Origin: Arthrobacter sp. V1I9
GTDB lineage: Bacteria; Actinomycetota; Actinomycetes; Actinomycetales; Micrococcaceae
Reading direction: 5' to 3'
Length of the DNA stretch: 64,000 nt
Assembly: GCF_030817075.1 (NCBI RefSeq)
Contig: NZ_JAUSYU010000001.1
Span: forward strand, 1,674,001 to 1,738,000
The notes beneath the pieces are model-generated. The model was not told the DNA's origin and did no database searches. It was given only the letters and a program-made list of their open reading frames with translations. A program made the translations under genes and the position numbers. Shown here piece after piece: positions 28,852-38,181 of this stretch; within the stretch, counting starts at the first letter, position 1, and each line of letters opens with the position of its first letter.

Positions 28852-30614
28852 TTGCAGGTTTTGATTTCGGAACGACTAACAGCCTCGTGTCTGTGGTCGT
28901 TGGCGACCGTGTGATTGACGTCTTGGACGATGAAGGCCTGCCGCACCCATCGGTCGTTCGATACGAGGGCGAGGAAGTCGTCGTTGGACGAGAGGCGCGC
29001 CACGCGCTTGAGGAAGTCGGTCTCGGCGTCTATGGCAACACAGTGCGCTCACCAAAGTTTCTCCTGGGCGAGGAATCAGTGACTGTCGGGGGCGTCGACC
29101 GCAGCCCCGTGGAGATTGTTGCAGATGTCATCCGCCATGTCCGTTCGGAATCACGGCGAGGCCGTCAGCGACAAGTGCTGGGCGAGTTGGACCGTGCAGT
29201 GGTCACAATTCCAGTGAACATGAACGGACCGAGACGCGCGGCTCTTCGAGAAGCGTTCGCCCATGCAGGAATCTCTATAGCTCAGTTTGTTCACGAACCA
29301 CTTGCAGCCCTCTACGGCTACCTCCGCGGTGCAGCGGACACCGACAGCGAAATCCGCGGCCTGATGCGACGCAACGTACTGGTTGTTGACTGGGGTGGCG
29401 GCACCCTCGACCTCACACTTTGCCGAATTGAGCCGGGGCGGATCCTGCAACTCCGCAACGGGGGAACTGACACAGTCGGAGGTGACAAATTCGATGAAGT
29501 GATACGTGACGAGGTCGTGGCGCGATTCTCTACGAAGCACGGGATCTCCAAATCGGATCACCCCACGAAGGAGGCACGCCTGAGACTGTTGCAGGATGCC
29601 GAACGGAACAAGATTGCGCTCTCGGAGCGACCGAGCGTCACTTTCTATCGTCCCGGCTATTTCCCAGACTCCGAAACTACGCTTGAGTACCCACTGACGC
29701 GGCAAGAGCTGGAAGCGATTACACGACCTCTTGTGACATCAGGCATCAGGGAGATTGAAGCGCTCCTTGACAGCGTCGGTATGGCACCCGCTCAGGTCTC
29801 ACTTTGCCTGGTTGCCGGCGGTATGGCCGCGATGCCAAGCATACGGAGCCGACTACACGAGCTGTTCGGGCCTGAACGGGTGCTCGTCCCTGAGAATAGT
29901 GCAACGCTTGTTTCGCAGGGAGCGGCACGCATTGCTCATGACTCACAGCGGCTGGTGCTGGCAAAGCCCATTGAGCTGGAAATGGCACGTGGTTCACGCC
30001 TTCCACTGTTGAGGGCCGGAACGGCCATGCCGAATAATGGCGAGGTATGTCAAGACAGCTTCCACTTGTACTGCACCGACCCCACCGACGGTCGGGCAAA
30101 GTTTTCCATAGTGGCGCCAACTGAGCTTGCTGATCAACCCCAAGCCAGCGATCCGAGAACATCGCTCGGCATGGTAGCCATAGCTGTGGACAAGACAGCA
30201 CCACCTCTCACCGAGCGGCTGGAACTAGACGTAAAGGTCGACGACAACCTCATCTTGTCAGTTAGCGCTATGTCCAAGCAGCGCGGCGACGAAGCACATG
30301 CGTCCTACTTCGATCTGGAGTTTGGCATCGGACTCCCCGGCAGCAATGACCTGGGACCAATCGATATTGCTGACACCGAGGCCTACGTACCCAATGACGG
30401 CCTTATCGCGCGTGCCAACGTAGCCGATCAACAGGATACGAGGCTCGTTCCTGGAGACGTGCTTTATCAGCATCGGCCTCATGCGTTTTCGAGACTCCCT
30501 GGTCCGGACCAAGCGACTGATGAGCAACTCACCGAGCACCTCTACTACAAGCCCTGTGCCGTCTGTAAGCGTAAGTGGGGCGATCCCGCTTGTAGATGCG
30601 CTTCGATAGTCTGA
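28848..30614 (+). CDS. Hsp70/DnaK-like ATPase with Cys-rich C-terminus
   Basis: A 588-residue actin-fold ATPase. Phosphate-1 is FDFGTTNSLVS (5-15), phosphate-2 VVDWGGGTLDLTL (179-191), adenosine motif LVAGGMAAMPSIRSRL (321-336), with FVHEPLAALYGYL and GGDKFDEVI also Hsp70-like. The usual DnaK substrate-binding domain and helical lid are replaced by about 200 divergent residues, and the last 20 carry a Cys cluster (CAVCKRKWGDPACRC) likely to bind zinc. It is not housekeeping DnaK: there is no grpE or dnaJ nearby, and it is locked between two coiled-coil genes by overlapping start/stop codons. It probably drives an ATP-dependent switch in this operon (inference). Confidence 0.9.
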   Translation: MIAGFDFGTTNSLVSVVVGDRVIDVLDDEGLPHPSVVRYEGEEVVVGREARHALEEVGLGVYGNTVRSPKFLLGEESVTVGGVDRSPVEIVADVIRHVRSESRRGRQRQVLGELDRAVVTIPVNMNGPRRAALREAFAHAGISIAQFVHEPLAALYGYLRGAADTDSEIRGLMRRNVLVVDWGGGTLDLTLCRIEPGRILQLRNGGTDTVGGDKFDEVIRDEVVARFSTKHGISKSDHPTKEARLRLLQDAERNKIALSERPSVTFYRPGYFPDSETTLEYPLTRQELEAITRPLVTSGIREIEALLDSVGMAPAQVSLCLVAGGMAAMPSIRSRLHELFGPERVLVPENSATLVSQGAARIAHDSQRLVLAKPIELEMARGSRLPLLRAGTAMPNNGEVCQDSFHLYCTDPTDGRAKFSIVAPTELADQPQASDPRTSLGMVAIAVDKTAPPLTERLELDVKVDDNLILSVSAMSKQRGDEAHASYFDLEFGIGLPGSNDLGPIDIADTEAYVPNDGLIARANVADQQDTRLVPGDVLYQHRPHAFSRLPGPDQATDEQLTEHLYYKPCAVCKRKWGDPACRCASIV

Positions 30615-30615
30615 A

Positions 30616-31959
30616 ATGGCTTCTCAGCAAGTCGTTGTATGTGTCCAAGAGGGTGCGGCCGTAGTCGCCGAATTTGTTCGTCGACCGGTCCGGTTAACTC
30701 CCGACGGATATGCCGGCATTGTCTACAAGGGCGCCGTGTACCCGTTGTTTGCCAACGACGTGGTCGACATTTCCGGAGCATCCTGGGAAGTCGAGGACTG
30801 CAGCAGGTTCCTTTTCGCAGGAGCTTCTATCCCATACGCGCCGCAGCTTAACGACGTCGGTGAGCAGCAGAACTTCGCGGGTTTCCACGGTGAGTGGGAG
30901 GTCGAGACCAACCGCTTTGGTCATTACCTTGTCTTTAACGCCCCTGAGCGACTTGCAACGGATGTCGTCGACGCACTCGAAGCCGCAGGTCTTTCCGTCC
31001 AGAGGTGGGATGTCAGCCATCGTCCCACACATGAGGGGAAGTTCTACGACTGGTTTGCCCGGCTGAGGTTCAAAGGCAGCCACGAAGAGGTCGTGGCTCA
31101 GATCTCCGCCCTCTTTTCGCCTGCCTCAGCCGAGCCAACAACTGCGCCCGCTCCGGCACCTACAGTCTCGCCGCTAGAGGATCTCGCAGCACAGGTCGAG
31201 CAATTGGTCGACCTGACCGCCGAACTCAGGGAGCGTCTCAGCACCTCTGAGTCTGAAGCTTCGCTCCTAAGTAAGCGGCTCACTGCGGCCTCATGTCGGG
31301 AGTCAAAACTCTCCGACGAATTAGACCGGGCCCTGGATCATCAAAAGGCACTACAAGATCAGCTTGGACAGCTGAGCCGTGATCCGCGGCAAGCTCTTGA
31401 AACGAAAATACTCTTGCAACGTCAGGCCGAGACCGAAGAACTTCTCGAACTGGCATTCGCGGAAAACTCCGAACTTCGTAGCAGCCTAGCAAGCTACCGT
31501 CATCAGGCTGAGCAAGGCGACGTACGGATTTTGACACTCGAGGCAACTGTGGTCGGCCTACAAGAACGACTCCAAGAATTAGGCGAACAGGAGCGAGTGC
31601 GGCGTAGAGCTAACGCCACGGCCCGAGCACCTCGTCGTGGTGTTCCTGGATTTCTGGATGTGGCCTTCTCGCGGCTGACCTTTGTCCTCGACAGCGTTGA
31701 AGTATTGGCCAATCTCGAATCATCAGCGTCTATGATGCGATCGCTGGTGCAGATTGATATGGGGGAGGTCGTGGGCAAGGATTTGGAAGGCATGCGCGAC
31801 TGGCGCGAGGTTTCGAAACTTGCCACCGGGGTTGCTGGTAGCGAGGACATGGGTCGCATTTACTACAAGCCGGATGGCGACCGCGTCCTCGTCAGCGTGC
31901 ACGTCAAGCAAGACGACAAGGAACAGCGTCGTCACATCGAGAGGCTTCGCTCCATATGA
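30616..31959 (+). CDS. Coiled-coil protein with possible RelE-like C-terminal domain
   Basis: A 447-residue protein starting one base after the Hsp70-like stop. Residues 1-165 form a globular N-terminal domain with no recognised family. A Pro/Ala linker leads to a long coiled coil (about 185-335, heptads such as LVDLTAELRERLSTSESEAS). The last 90 residues contain VVGKDLEGMRDWREV, then GRIYYKPDGDRVLVSVHVK and ERLRSI, whose strand order and basic/aromatic residues recall RelE/ParE toxins or phage Gp49-like proteins. That match is by eye and weak. Fourth and last gene of the operon; a hairpin follows at 32067-32097. Confidence 0.72.
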   Translation: MASQQVVVCVQEGAAVVAEFVRRPVRLTPDGYAGIVYKGAVYPLFANDVVDISGASWEVEDCSRFLFAGASIPYAPQLNDVGEQQNFAGFHGEWEVETNRFGHYLVFNAPERLATDVVDALEAAGLSVQRWDVSHRPTHEGKFYDWFARLRFKGSHEEVVAQISALFSPASAEPTTAPAPAPTVSPLEDLAAQVEQLVDLTAELRERLSTSESEASLLSKRLTAASCRESKLSDELDRALDHQKALQDQLGQLSRDPRQALETKILLQRQAETEELLELAFAENSELRSSLASYRHQAEQGDVRILTLEATVVGLQERLQELGEQERVRRRANATARAPRRGVPGFLDVAFSRLTFVLDSVEVLANLESSASMMRSLVQIDMGEVVGKDLEGMRDWREVSKLATGVAGSEDMGRIYYKPDGDRVLVSVHVKQDDKEQRRHIERLRSI

Positions 31960-32066
31960 GGGCGGTATCAACTACCGGGCGGACTTGCAGTGGGAGCAGG
32001 TGTGGCTGGAGCGGTGCCGCGTGGCGCGCTGAGAGCGGTCGCATCGTGCGGGACACTGATGACGGT

Positions 32067-32097
32067 GCGGCAGAGGAGCGCTTAAGTACTCTGCCGC
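32067..32097. terminator. Hairpin downstream of the Hsp70-like operon
   Basis: A perfect nine-base inverted repeat, GCGGCAGAG (32067-32075) and CTCTGCCGC (32089-32097), loop 13 bases, about 110 bases after the operon's last stop. No T-tract follows, so intrinsic termination is only possible. Confidence 0.4.
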
Positions 32098-32164
32098 GAA
32101 CAGAATTGCTGCGTTTATAGAAAGGCTCACGGTTGAGCCTGTGGTTTAGAGGGGGACAACGTAA

Positions 32165-33440
32165 ATGACCGAAAGCGAAGCTGTCACGCTGGAGACCCAG
32201 TTGGATGATGAGGAAGCCAACGCAGACATCGCGAAGGCGGTCAGTGCGCGTCACTCGATCGCACGCAAGTACGTCATGCGGATTCGTCGCCGGCGTCCAG
32301 AGGCGACACCCGCGGAAGTGATCAGGTTACTCGAACGTCACTACAGCACGTCGATCACGGCTGCAGGGGCCGCGATTACCGCCGGGTCGATCGCGGCTGA
32401 GGTGGGAATCTCGTTTATTCCGGGTGGCAGCGTCGCGGCAACCGGTCTGAAGACGGCTGGGAAACAGGCGGCTAAGAAGACTGTGCAGGTAACGGCCAAG
32501 GAGGGCGGCCAAGGTTGCCGCGAAGAACATGGCCATGGGGGTCGCGAAGACGGGTGCTCACCGTGTGGCCGCGCTTCTCCCTGCCGGTGATCAGCAGCTC
32601 CAGTTCGAGCTCACCGCAATTTTTGGGCTTGCCTTGGCCGACATCCACGGGAAGGCCCTGGACCAGGACCAGGCCCATGCCTTGGTCTACGGGCTGACCA
32701 ACGACCGGGTGAGTCAGGAACAAATTGCCACTATGGCCAAGGACGTGGCGGAAACTTCCCCTGAAGGTGTAGTGGGTGTGGGCCACAAATTCGCGGCCGC
32801 CAGCGGTGACTGGTCTCACTGGGCGACAACCCTGGCAGATACCCTGCCCAGCGGGGCCGCGCAAAGCCTCGTCCGGACCATCCAAACGGGTCAGCTGGAC
32901 ACAGTGCGGGAAACCCTGAACGGAAAACAGCAGACGGCGATCGAATATGGAGTGGGTGCACTCACTGGAGGTGTGAGCCGTTTTGTATTTGGCCGAGACG
33001 TCGTTGAATCCGCCCGTAAAGCATTCCCTGAGGCTCCAGCGGAGTTCCCGGCACACCTTGCCCTGCAGATCGAGTCGTCAGAAGCCGACGACCGGGAGTC
33101 CGAGCCCAACCGCGCACTTGCAGCTCTGGAGGAGGCAGCGAAGTCCACAGGAAGCTGGATCACCGGGACGGCCAGCACTGTCGGAGAAGGAGTCGCTACG
33201 GGTGCCTCCGCCGTTGGATCGGGGGTCGCGAGTGCCGCTGCTGCGGTGTCCCGCCCGTTCCGTGCCGTGGACGTCGACGGCGACGGGATCCCCGATGAGC
33301 CGCAGGCACTCGCCGCGGTCAAGGGCCTCGGCGGTGCCCTGGCTGGAGCCACTGGCGCAGCGAGCGGAAAAGTTGCTGGGTTGTTTAAATCCCGGAAGCG
33401 AGACATGGCTGATGCGCCGGAAAAGGCGCCTGAGAAATGA
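32165..33440 (+). pseudogene. EcsC-like protein gene, interrupted by a one-base frameshift
   Basis: Two frames together encode one coherent protein of about 425 residues. The first (from ATG 32165, GGGGG site upstream) runs to TVQVTAKE; an extra G in the GGG at 32503-32505 then shifts the frame, and the protein continues as AAKVAAKNMAMGVAKTGAHR and so on. The N-terminal part has ARHSIARKYVMRIRRRRP; the middle has hydrophobic Gly/Ala segments; LLPAGDQQLQFELTAIFGLA and QAHALVYGLTN resemble EcsC-family proteins. A low-complexity Ala/Gly tail ends with Lys/Glu. It is either a real frameshift or a base-calling error. The stop overlaps the next gene's ATG. Confidence 0.7.
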
Positions 33441-33751
33441 ACCCAGAGTCTTACAGTGCGGAACTGGCGGCGGCCATGGAAGCTGGCTTCATTCAGAACC
33501 CCAACACAGGCGAGCACTGCCACGGCCTTGCCGACGCCTACATGGCTTCTCTGGCCGACAGTGCCCTACCAGCGGACATTGAGGGACGCCAAGAGTACGA
33601 CGGCTTAGTCGCATGGTCCCTGGAGAGGAGAGACGTGTCGCCGGGAGAAGTCGTGAGGACGTTCAACTACATCCGAGTTAAGGCGGTTCGAGTGGCCATG
33701 AAAGTAGCCCAGAGGCGCGGCGAGGTCGGCCAGAACGAGTTCATTTATTGA
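33437..33751 (+). CDS. Small protein of unknown function
   Basis: A 104-residue soluble protein whose ATG overlaps the stop of the EcsC-like gene (ATGA), so they are likely coupled. Composition is balanced and coding-like (for example GLADAYMASLADSALPADIE). No recognised domain, signal or membrane segment. Confidence 0.6.
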   Translation: MNPESYSAELAAAMEAGFIQNPNTGEHCHGLADAYMASLADSALPADIEGRQEYDGLVAWSLERRDVSPGEVVRTFNYIRVKAVRVAMKVAQRRGEVGQNEFIY

Positions 33752-33832
33752 GCCGCCGGTGATCCTCAAACAGCACACTCCGTGACAATCCCGCCAGCCG
33801 GTAAGCTCCCTATATAACAGCTCGGCAAGCGA

Positions 33833-33850
33833 CTTGCGGTGCACCGCAAG
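33833..33850. promoter_or_regulatory. Perfect 18-base palindrome upstream of the GHKL ATPase gene
   Basis: CTTGCGGTG/CACCGCAAG is a perfect palindrome, flanked by an outer repeat GTAAGCT (33801-33807) / AGCTTAC (33849-33855). A CTATATAAC stretch (possible -10) precedes it. It lies about 170 bases before the GHKL gene start and looks like a repressor operator or transcript leader structure. Confidence 0.5.
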
Positions 33851-34017
33851 CTTACAGATGAACTGCATGTCAGGGCGCTCCGTCAACCACCCGAAAGTAA
33901 CCAAACCACGAGACGCATCTACGCTCACAGTCGCACCTGAGGACGTCCGCAATACGTGTGCGATTAATGGGACCAGTCCACCCACTCTTTTTTGGAATCT
34001 TGTGGTGGAATACGTAC

Positions 34018-37000
34018 GTGACTGCGACGACGCCCCTGCCCGATGACATCCTCGAGCGCATTTGCCGTGAGAACCTCGCTGTGTACCGGGAGTCACAGGG
34101 CCGGCTCCTGGAGGACGTCAGCCAAGAGGCGCAGGTCGCCCATGACTATCGCGGGCGTCTCGTGTATGAGCTCCTCCAGAATGCGGATGACGCGCTGGTG
34201 GGCGTTGCGAGGACAGAAGACAGGGTCTTGTTTCGACTCACCGACAGCGAGCTGTGGGTTGCCAATACGGGGCGCCCCTTCACAGAGGCCGATATTCGCG
34301 GATTGTGCGGCTTGGGAGCCAGTTCTAAGGCGCAGTCCGGGGGCCCTAAGCGTGCCAGCATTGGTCACAAGGGGTTGGGCTTCAAATCGGTCCTTGAAAT
34401 CACCGACAGCCCTGAGGCCTATTCCGAGACGGTGTGCTTCCGATTGGGGCGGGAGCAGGCGGAAGCGCAGGTGTCTCTGCTCTGGAAGGAGTTTGACCGC
34501 GGCAAGGTCCGCGGGGTGCCGGCGATGCGCTTCCCGTGGGCGATCGCTGAGGGGCACGAGACCTGGGACCAACTGCGTGCAGCCGGCTATCACAGCGCTT
34601 TTCGATTCCCGTTCCACGAACGGGTTAGCTCCGAACAAAAGGCAGCGCTCGCGCATCAATTATTGAACCTGCCGATGACCAGTGTGCTCTTCCTCAAGCA
34701 CCTTGAAGAAGTGGTCATTGAGGTTGCGACCTCCACCAAGGAGTCAGACCGTCAGTGGCTCTTGGAGAGGCACCGAGTGACTTCCTCTGGCGTCGAGCGG
34801 TGTGTCGGCCTGACGGAGTCGGGCCTTTTCAGGGTCGACTTGGTCAACCGTGAAGGCAAGGGTGACAGTTACTGGATCGCTCACGACGGTGACGTGCGAA
34901 TCGGCGGCCACCGCGATGGCTTGACTGGGCCGGCATGGGAGGGCGTGGACGTCACCGAAGTGTCGGTTGCGGTCCGGGATGACCCAGACCCGCGGGTCAG
35001 GCCGGAGGACCGCAGGTTTCACGTCTTCCTGCCTACGCAGGAGCCTTCATCCTGCTCGCTGCTGGTCAACGGGGCCTTCACGACTGACCTTTCACGGCAG
35101 CACATTCAAGTCGCGGACACCGAGTCGAACTACAACGGGTATCTCGTACGTCGCGCAGCCGAGACATTCGTGCGGATGCTCATGCCTCACCTCCTTACCG
35201 AGGGTGGCCCACATTACGTCCTGCGCGTTCTGGATCGAGGCGAAAGCGATTACGGGTCGGCAGGCGGACTCCTGGCCGACGCCATTGCCAGGGCAATGAC
35301 GGGTGTCCGTTTCCTGCCCTCAGGACCGAATGAACTCGCCCTCAATGAGGCCGTTTTTCCATCGCACGTTCTTGGCGCTGAAGGGCCCGCCTTCGCTGCC
35401 CTCCTCAAGCCGGAATGCGTTCTTGAAGGCAGACAATTCCCTGATCCGGAGTTCTGTGAAGGCGCGCTTGCCAGGGTGTGTGCGGCTTACGGCTCAGTGG
35501 CGCTGAGCCCGATTGACTCACTACGTGCCCTTGCGCACAATCTTGACACGGGGAGGACAGCGTTGAGACCAAGCCTTGATGCTCGTTATCAGGTTGACCC
35601 AGTGCTTGATCTTTGTGCGATCCTCTGGGAACGATCGGACGCGGCGGATCGCCAGGCCTTGGAGGAGAGCGCGCGGCTGGAACCGGTCTTCCCTGTCGGC
35701 GAGAACGACGATGGCACCGTCAGGCGGATAGCTCTGGGAGGTGAAAGTGCGTTTTACCCGCCGCGCTCTTCCGCAGAGGAACTTCCCCTTCGCAAGTTAC
35801 AGTTCCTCGCACATGCGGTCTGCTGGGGCACGCTCGGCAGGACCGAACAGAGGCCGGTCCTGGAGCGCCATATGAAGGCGTGGGATGCACTCTTTGACGT
35901 CAAAGAGTTTCGCTTCGAGGAGGTCATGCGCGCTGCCGTCCTCCCAGGACTCACGCGCACGGCAGGGGCCGATGCTGAGTTGCGGGAGTCAAACCGCACT
36001 ATCGAAGCACTCGCCACGATATGTCGGTTGGCCGGAAAAACGACCAAACCTGATCAGCCTCTTCCCATGGGGCGGCTCGGTTCGGATCGGGCGTTCTTCA
36101 ACGTCAGCCGCCTTGATGTTCCGTGTCGTGCCGATGACACCGGGGAGCTGACCTGGGCACCGGCCCATCAGGTGTACTTCGGAAGCGACTGGGTTGGCGA
36201 TGACTCTGTGGAGCCGATCGTTGAAGCGATGGCCGCTGCGGGCGTGGTCATGCAAGTCCGATTCCTTGCATCGCCCGACGTGTTCGCCGAGTTCTCGTCC
36301 ACCATCGGGGTCAACGAGGAAGACGACGCGAGTCCAGCGGCAATCGATCCGGACGAAGGTGAAGTCGACCTCGATGACGACACCGACGAAGCACTTGAGA
36401 CGACCGTCGATGATCGGTGGCGCAACTTTTTCGCTTGGCTCGGAGTCAGTCGCGGTTTGAGACTGATCCACTTTCACGACGTCGACGACACCGGGACCGG
36501 GTGGACAAACACGAAGGGTCTCGGTCTCCCTGGTGGTTGGGCATTCTCAGGCCTGGACAAGGTCTGGTCCGAATACCAAGCGGATCTCGTCGGGGCACTC
36601 TCGTCCGATCCACGGTGGGAGCAGACGGATCACTATCTCTACCAGGTTCACAATCTTGATCGGCTCGATGAGATCGCCAGGGTCGCCCTCCGCAGGGACA
36701 ACGATGTGGCCGAGAAGCTGCTCGACCACCTCGTTCGCAACTGGAACACCTACGCCCGCCACACCCAAGCCCAGTTGGCATTCGTCGGAGCCGGCAAATG
36801 GCCGTCGTCGCGCACAGCTCCACCGCGAGCAACGTCGGAAGAACTCGTCAATGCTGGCCCAGATCTATGGCTCTACCGACTTCGTAACCACGCGATTTGC
36901 CCCACGAGCCATGGCCCGCGGCGTCCAAACCAAAGTTGGCGTCGATCCGAGGAGCTCGTTCGTCGTCTGGGCCGCAGTGGGCGCGACGCCGACGACTACC

Positions 37001-38181
37001 TTCCTGTCCTCAAACAACCGACTGGGGTGCCGGCCTCGACACTCCGCGCTTGCCTCGACGAACTGCAAGTCCGCGGCGAGCTGACTCCGGCCGCGTTCAA
37101 TGTCGAGGATGCACACGATCTCTGCGTACGCATTTCGCACCTCTACCCGGCGGGCATCACCGACCAGGCGCTGCGCTCGGAACTGCGGCCGATCTACCGA
37201 CAGATGTTCGAACTCCTGGTCGGCAGCGCTGTAAACAACGGGGCGGCGCCACTGGCTGACACCCCGCTTGCCGCGCGCACTGCGGCCGGGTACGAGTTCC
37301 TGGCCGCCCGAGACGTCGTGTACGCGTCGGTGTCTGGCAGCCGAGAACGGAGCGGTGTGCAGGACAAGGTGCCGTTGTTCGTTCTTGAGGCCGAGCCGGG
37401 AGCACTTCGTCCGCTCCGCGAGCTCTTCGGAACCCCACTCCTTGAGAGCGCGTTGGAGTGGTCGGTGATGCCGGGCGAGACTGCCCTTGAAGAATCCGGC
37501 GTCGGCACTTTCCGCCAAGGACTCCGAGACCTGGTCCCACCGCTACTCGCCCGCCTCAGTGCCGATCGAGCCGACCGTAGTAGGGCCGACCAACGGGCCT
37601 TGACTGAATTCGCTGAGAAGCTGGAACCCGTGGAGTCGCTGAATCTGAGCTGTTCATTCCGAGGGCAGAACCTCGGTCACATTCCCCAGCGGACGTACCA
37701 TGTGCGGCGCTCCGAGAAATCAGGATTCCAAGGTTTCGCCGTGTGGGCCGGCCCTGCATGGCCGCCGATAGCGGAGGACGCTCACACCCTGGCTATGGCG
37801 CTTGCAGAGACCTTGGAAGTCAACACCGTCGAGACGTTTTTGTCATTCATCAACGCGAACCCCGCGCAGCGACAGCAACTACTCGATCTGGCCGGCGCCG
37901 CGGAGAAGCTGGAGGAGGTGCAGCAAGACCTTGCCTATCTCGGAGGTGACGCTCATCAGGTCGATCAGCTGGCAAACCGCGCAGAAGGCAACAAGCTCGG
38001 CACGACAGACGGCGAGTCAACAGAAGCGGCCACCGGGCAGGCAGACCGAACCCCTCCCGCAGCCACCCGTGCCGCTCCACGTATCCCGCTGCACCGCTAC
38101 GAGGACCTCCTGATAGACGGAGAACTCATCCGCATCCAAGGATCAGGTCCCAAACACGAGACCCCAGGAACCAATGGGTAA
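34018..38181 (+). CDS. Sacsin/Hsp90-type GHKL ATPase, large N-terminal portion
   Basis: A 1387-residue protein with an N-terminal GHKL ATPase: N-box YELLQNADDA (E51, N55, D58), G1 region WVANTGRPFT, and lid/G2 motif SIGHKGLGFKSVLEITD (114-130). This is the sacsin N-terminal ATP-binding-like type. The rest is a long, poorly characterised region with an acidic stretch (about residues 775-800) and a Pro/Thr-rich C-terminus. I start at GTG 34018, preceded by GGTGGAA; an ATG at 33958 would add 20 unlike residues. The stop TAA at 38179-38181 is followed in the same frame by the DUF3883 region, so the protein is probably truncated. Related GHKL-DUF3883 proteins are common in defence islands. Confidence 0.85.
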   Translation: MTATTPLPDDILERICRENLAVYRESQGRLLEDVSQEAQVAHDYRGRLVYELLQNADDALVGVARTEDRVLFRLTDSELWVANTGRPFTEADIRGLCGLGASSKAQSGGPKRASIGHKGLGFKSVLEITDSPEAYSETVCFRLGREQAEAQVSLLWKEFDRGKVRGVPAMRFPWAIAEGHETWDQLRAAGYHSAFRFPFHERVSSEQKAALAHQLLNLPMTSVLFLKHLEEVVIEVATSTKESDRQWLLERHRVTSSGVERCVGLTESGLFRVDLVNREGKGDSYWIAHDGDVRIGGHRDGLTGPAWEGVDVTEVSVAVRDDPDPRVRPEDRRFHVFLPTQEPSSCSLLVNGAFTTDLSRQHIQVADTESNYNGYLVRRAAETFVRMLMPHLLTEGGPHYVLRVLDRGESDYGSAGGLLADAIARAMTGVRFLPSGPNELALNEAVFPSHVLGAEGPAFAALLKPECVLEGRQFPDPEFCEGALARVCAAYGSVALSPIDSLRALAHNLDTGRTALRPSLDARYQVDPVLDLCAILWERSDAADRQALEESARLEPVFPVGENDDGTVRRIALGGESAFYPPRSSAEELPLRKLQFLAHAVCWGTLGRTEQRPVLERHMKAWDALFDVKEFRFEEVMRAAVLPGLTRTAGADAELRESNRTIEALATICRLAGKTTKPDQPLPMGRLGSDRAFFNVSRLDVPCRADDTGELTWAPAHQVYFGSDWVGDDSVEPIVEAMAAAGVVMQVRFLASPDVFAEFSSTIGVNEEDDASPAAIDPDEGEVDLDDDTDEALETTVDDRWRNFFAWLGVSRGLRLIHFHDVDDTGTGWTNTKGLGLPGGWAFSGLDKVWSEYQADLVGALSSDPRWEQTDHYLYQVHNLDRLDEIARVALRRDNDVAEKLLDHLVRNWNTYARHTQAQLAFVGAGKWPSSRTAPPRATSEELVNAGPDLWLYRLRNHAICPTSHGPRRPNQSWRRSEELVRRLGRSGRDADDYLPVLKQPTGVPASTLRACLDELQVRGELTPAAFNVEDAHDLCVRISHLYPAGITDQALRSELRPIYRQMFELLVGSAVNNGAAPLADTPLAARTAAGYEFLAARDVVYASVSGSRERSGVQDKVPLFVLEAEPGALRPLRELFGTPLLESALEWSVMPGETALEESGVGTFRQGLRDLVPPLLARLSADRADRSRADQRALTEFAEKLEPVESLNLSCSFRGQNLGHIPQRTYHVRRSEKSGFQGFAVWAGPAWPPIAEDAHTLAMALAETLEVNTVETFLSFINANPAQRQQLLDLAGAAEKLEEVQQDLAYLGGDAHQVDQLANRAEGNKLGTTDGESTEAATGQADRTPPAATRAAPRIPLHRYEDLLIDGELIRIQGSGPKHETPGTNG

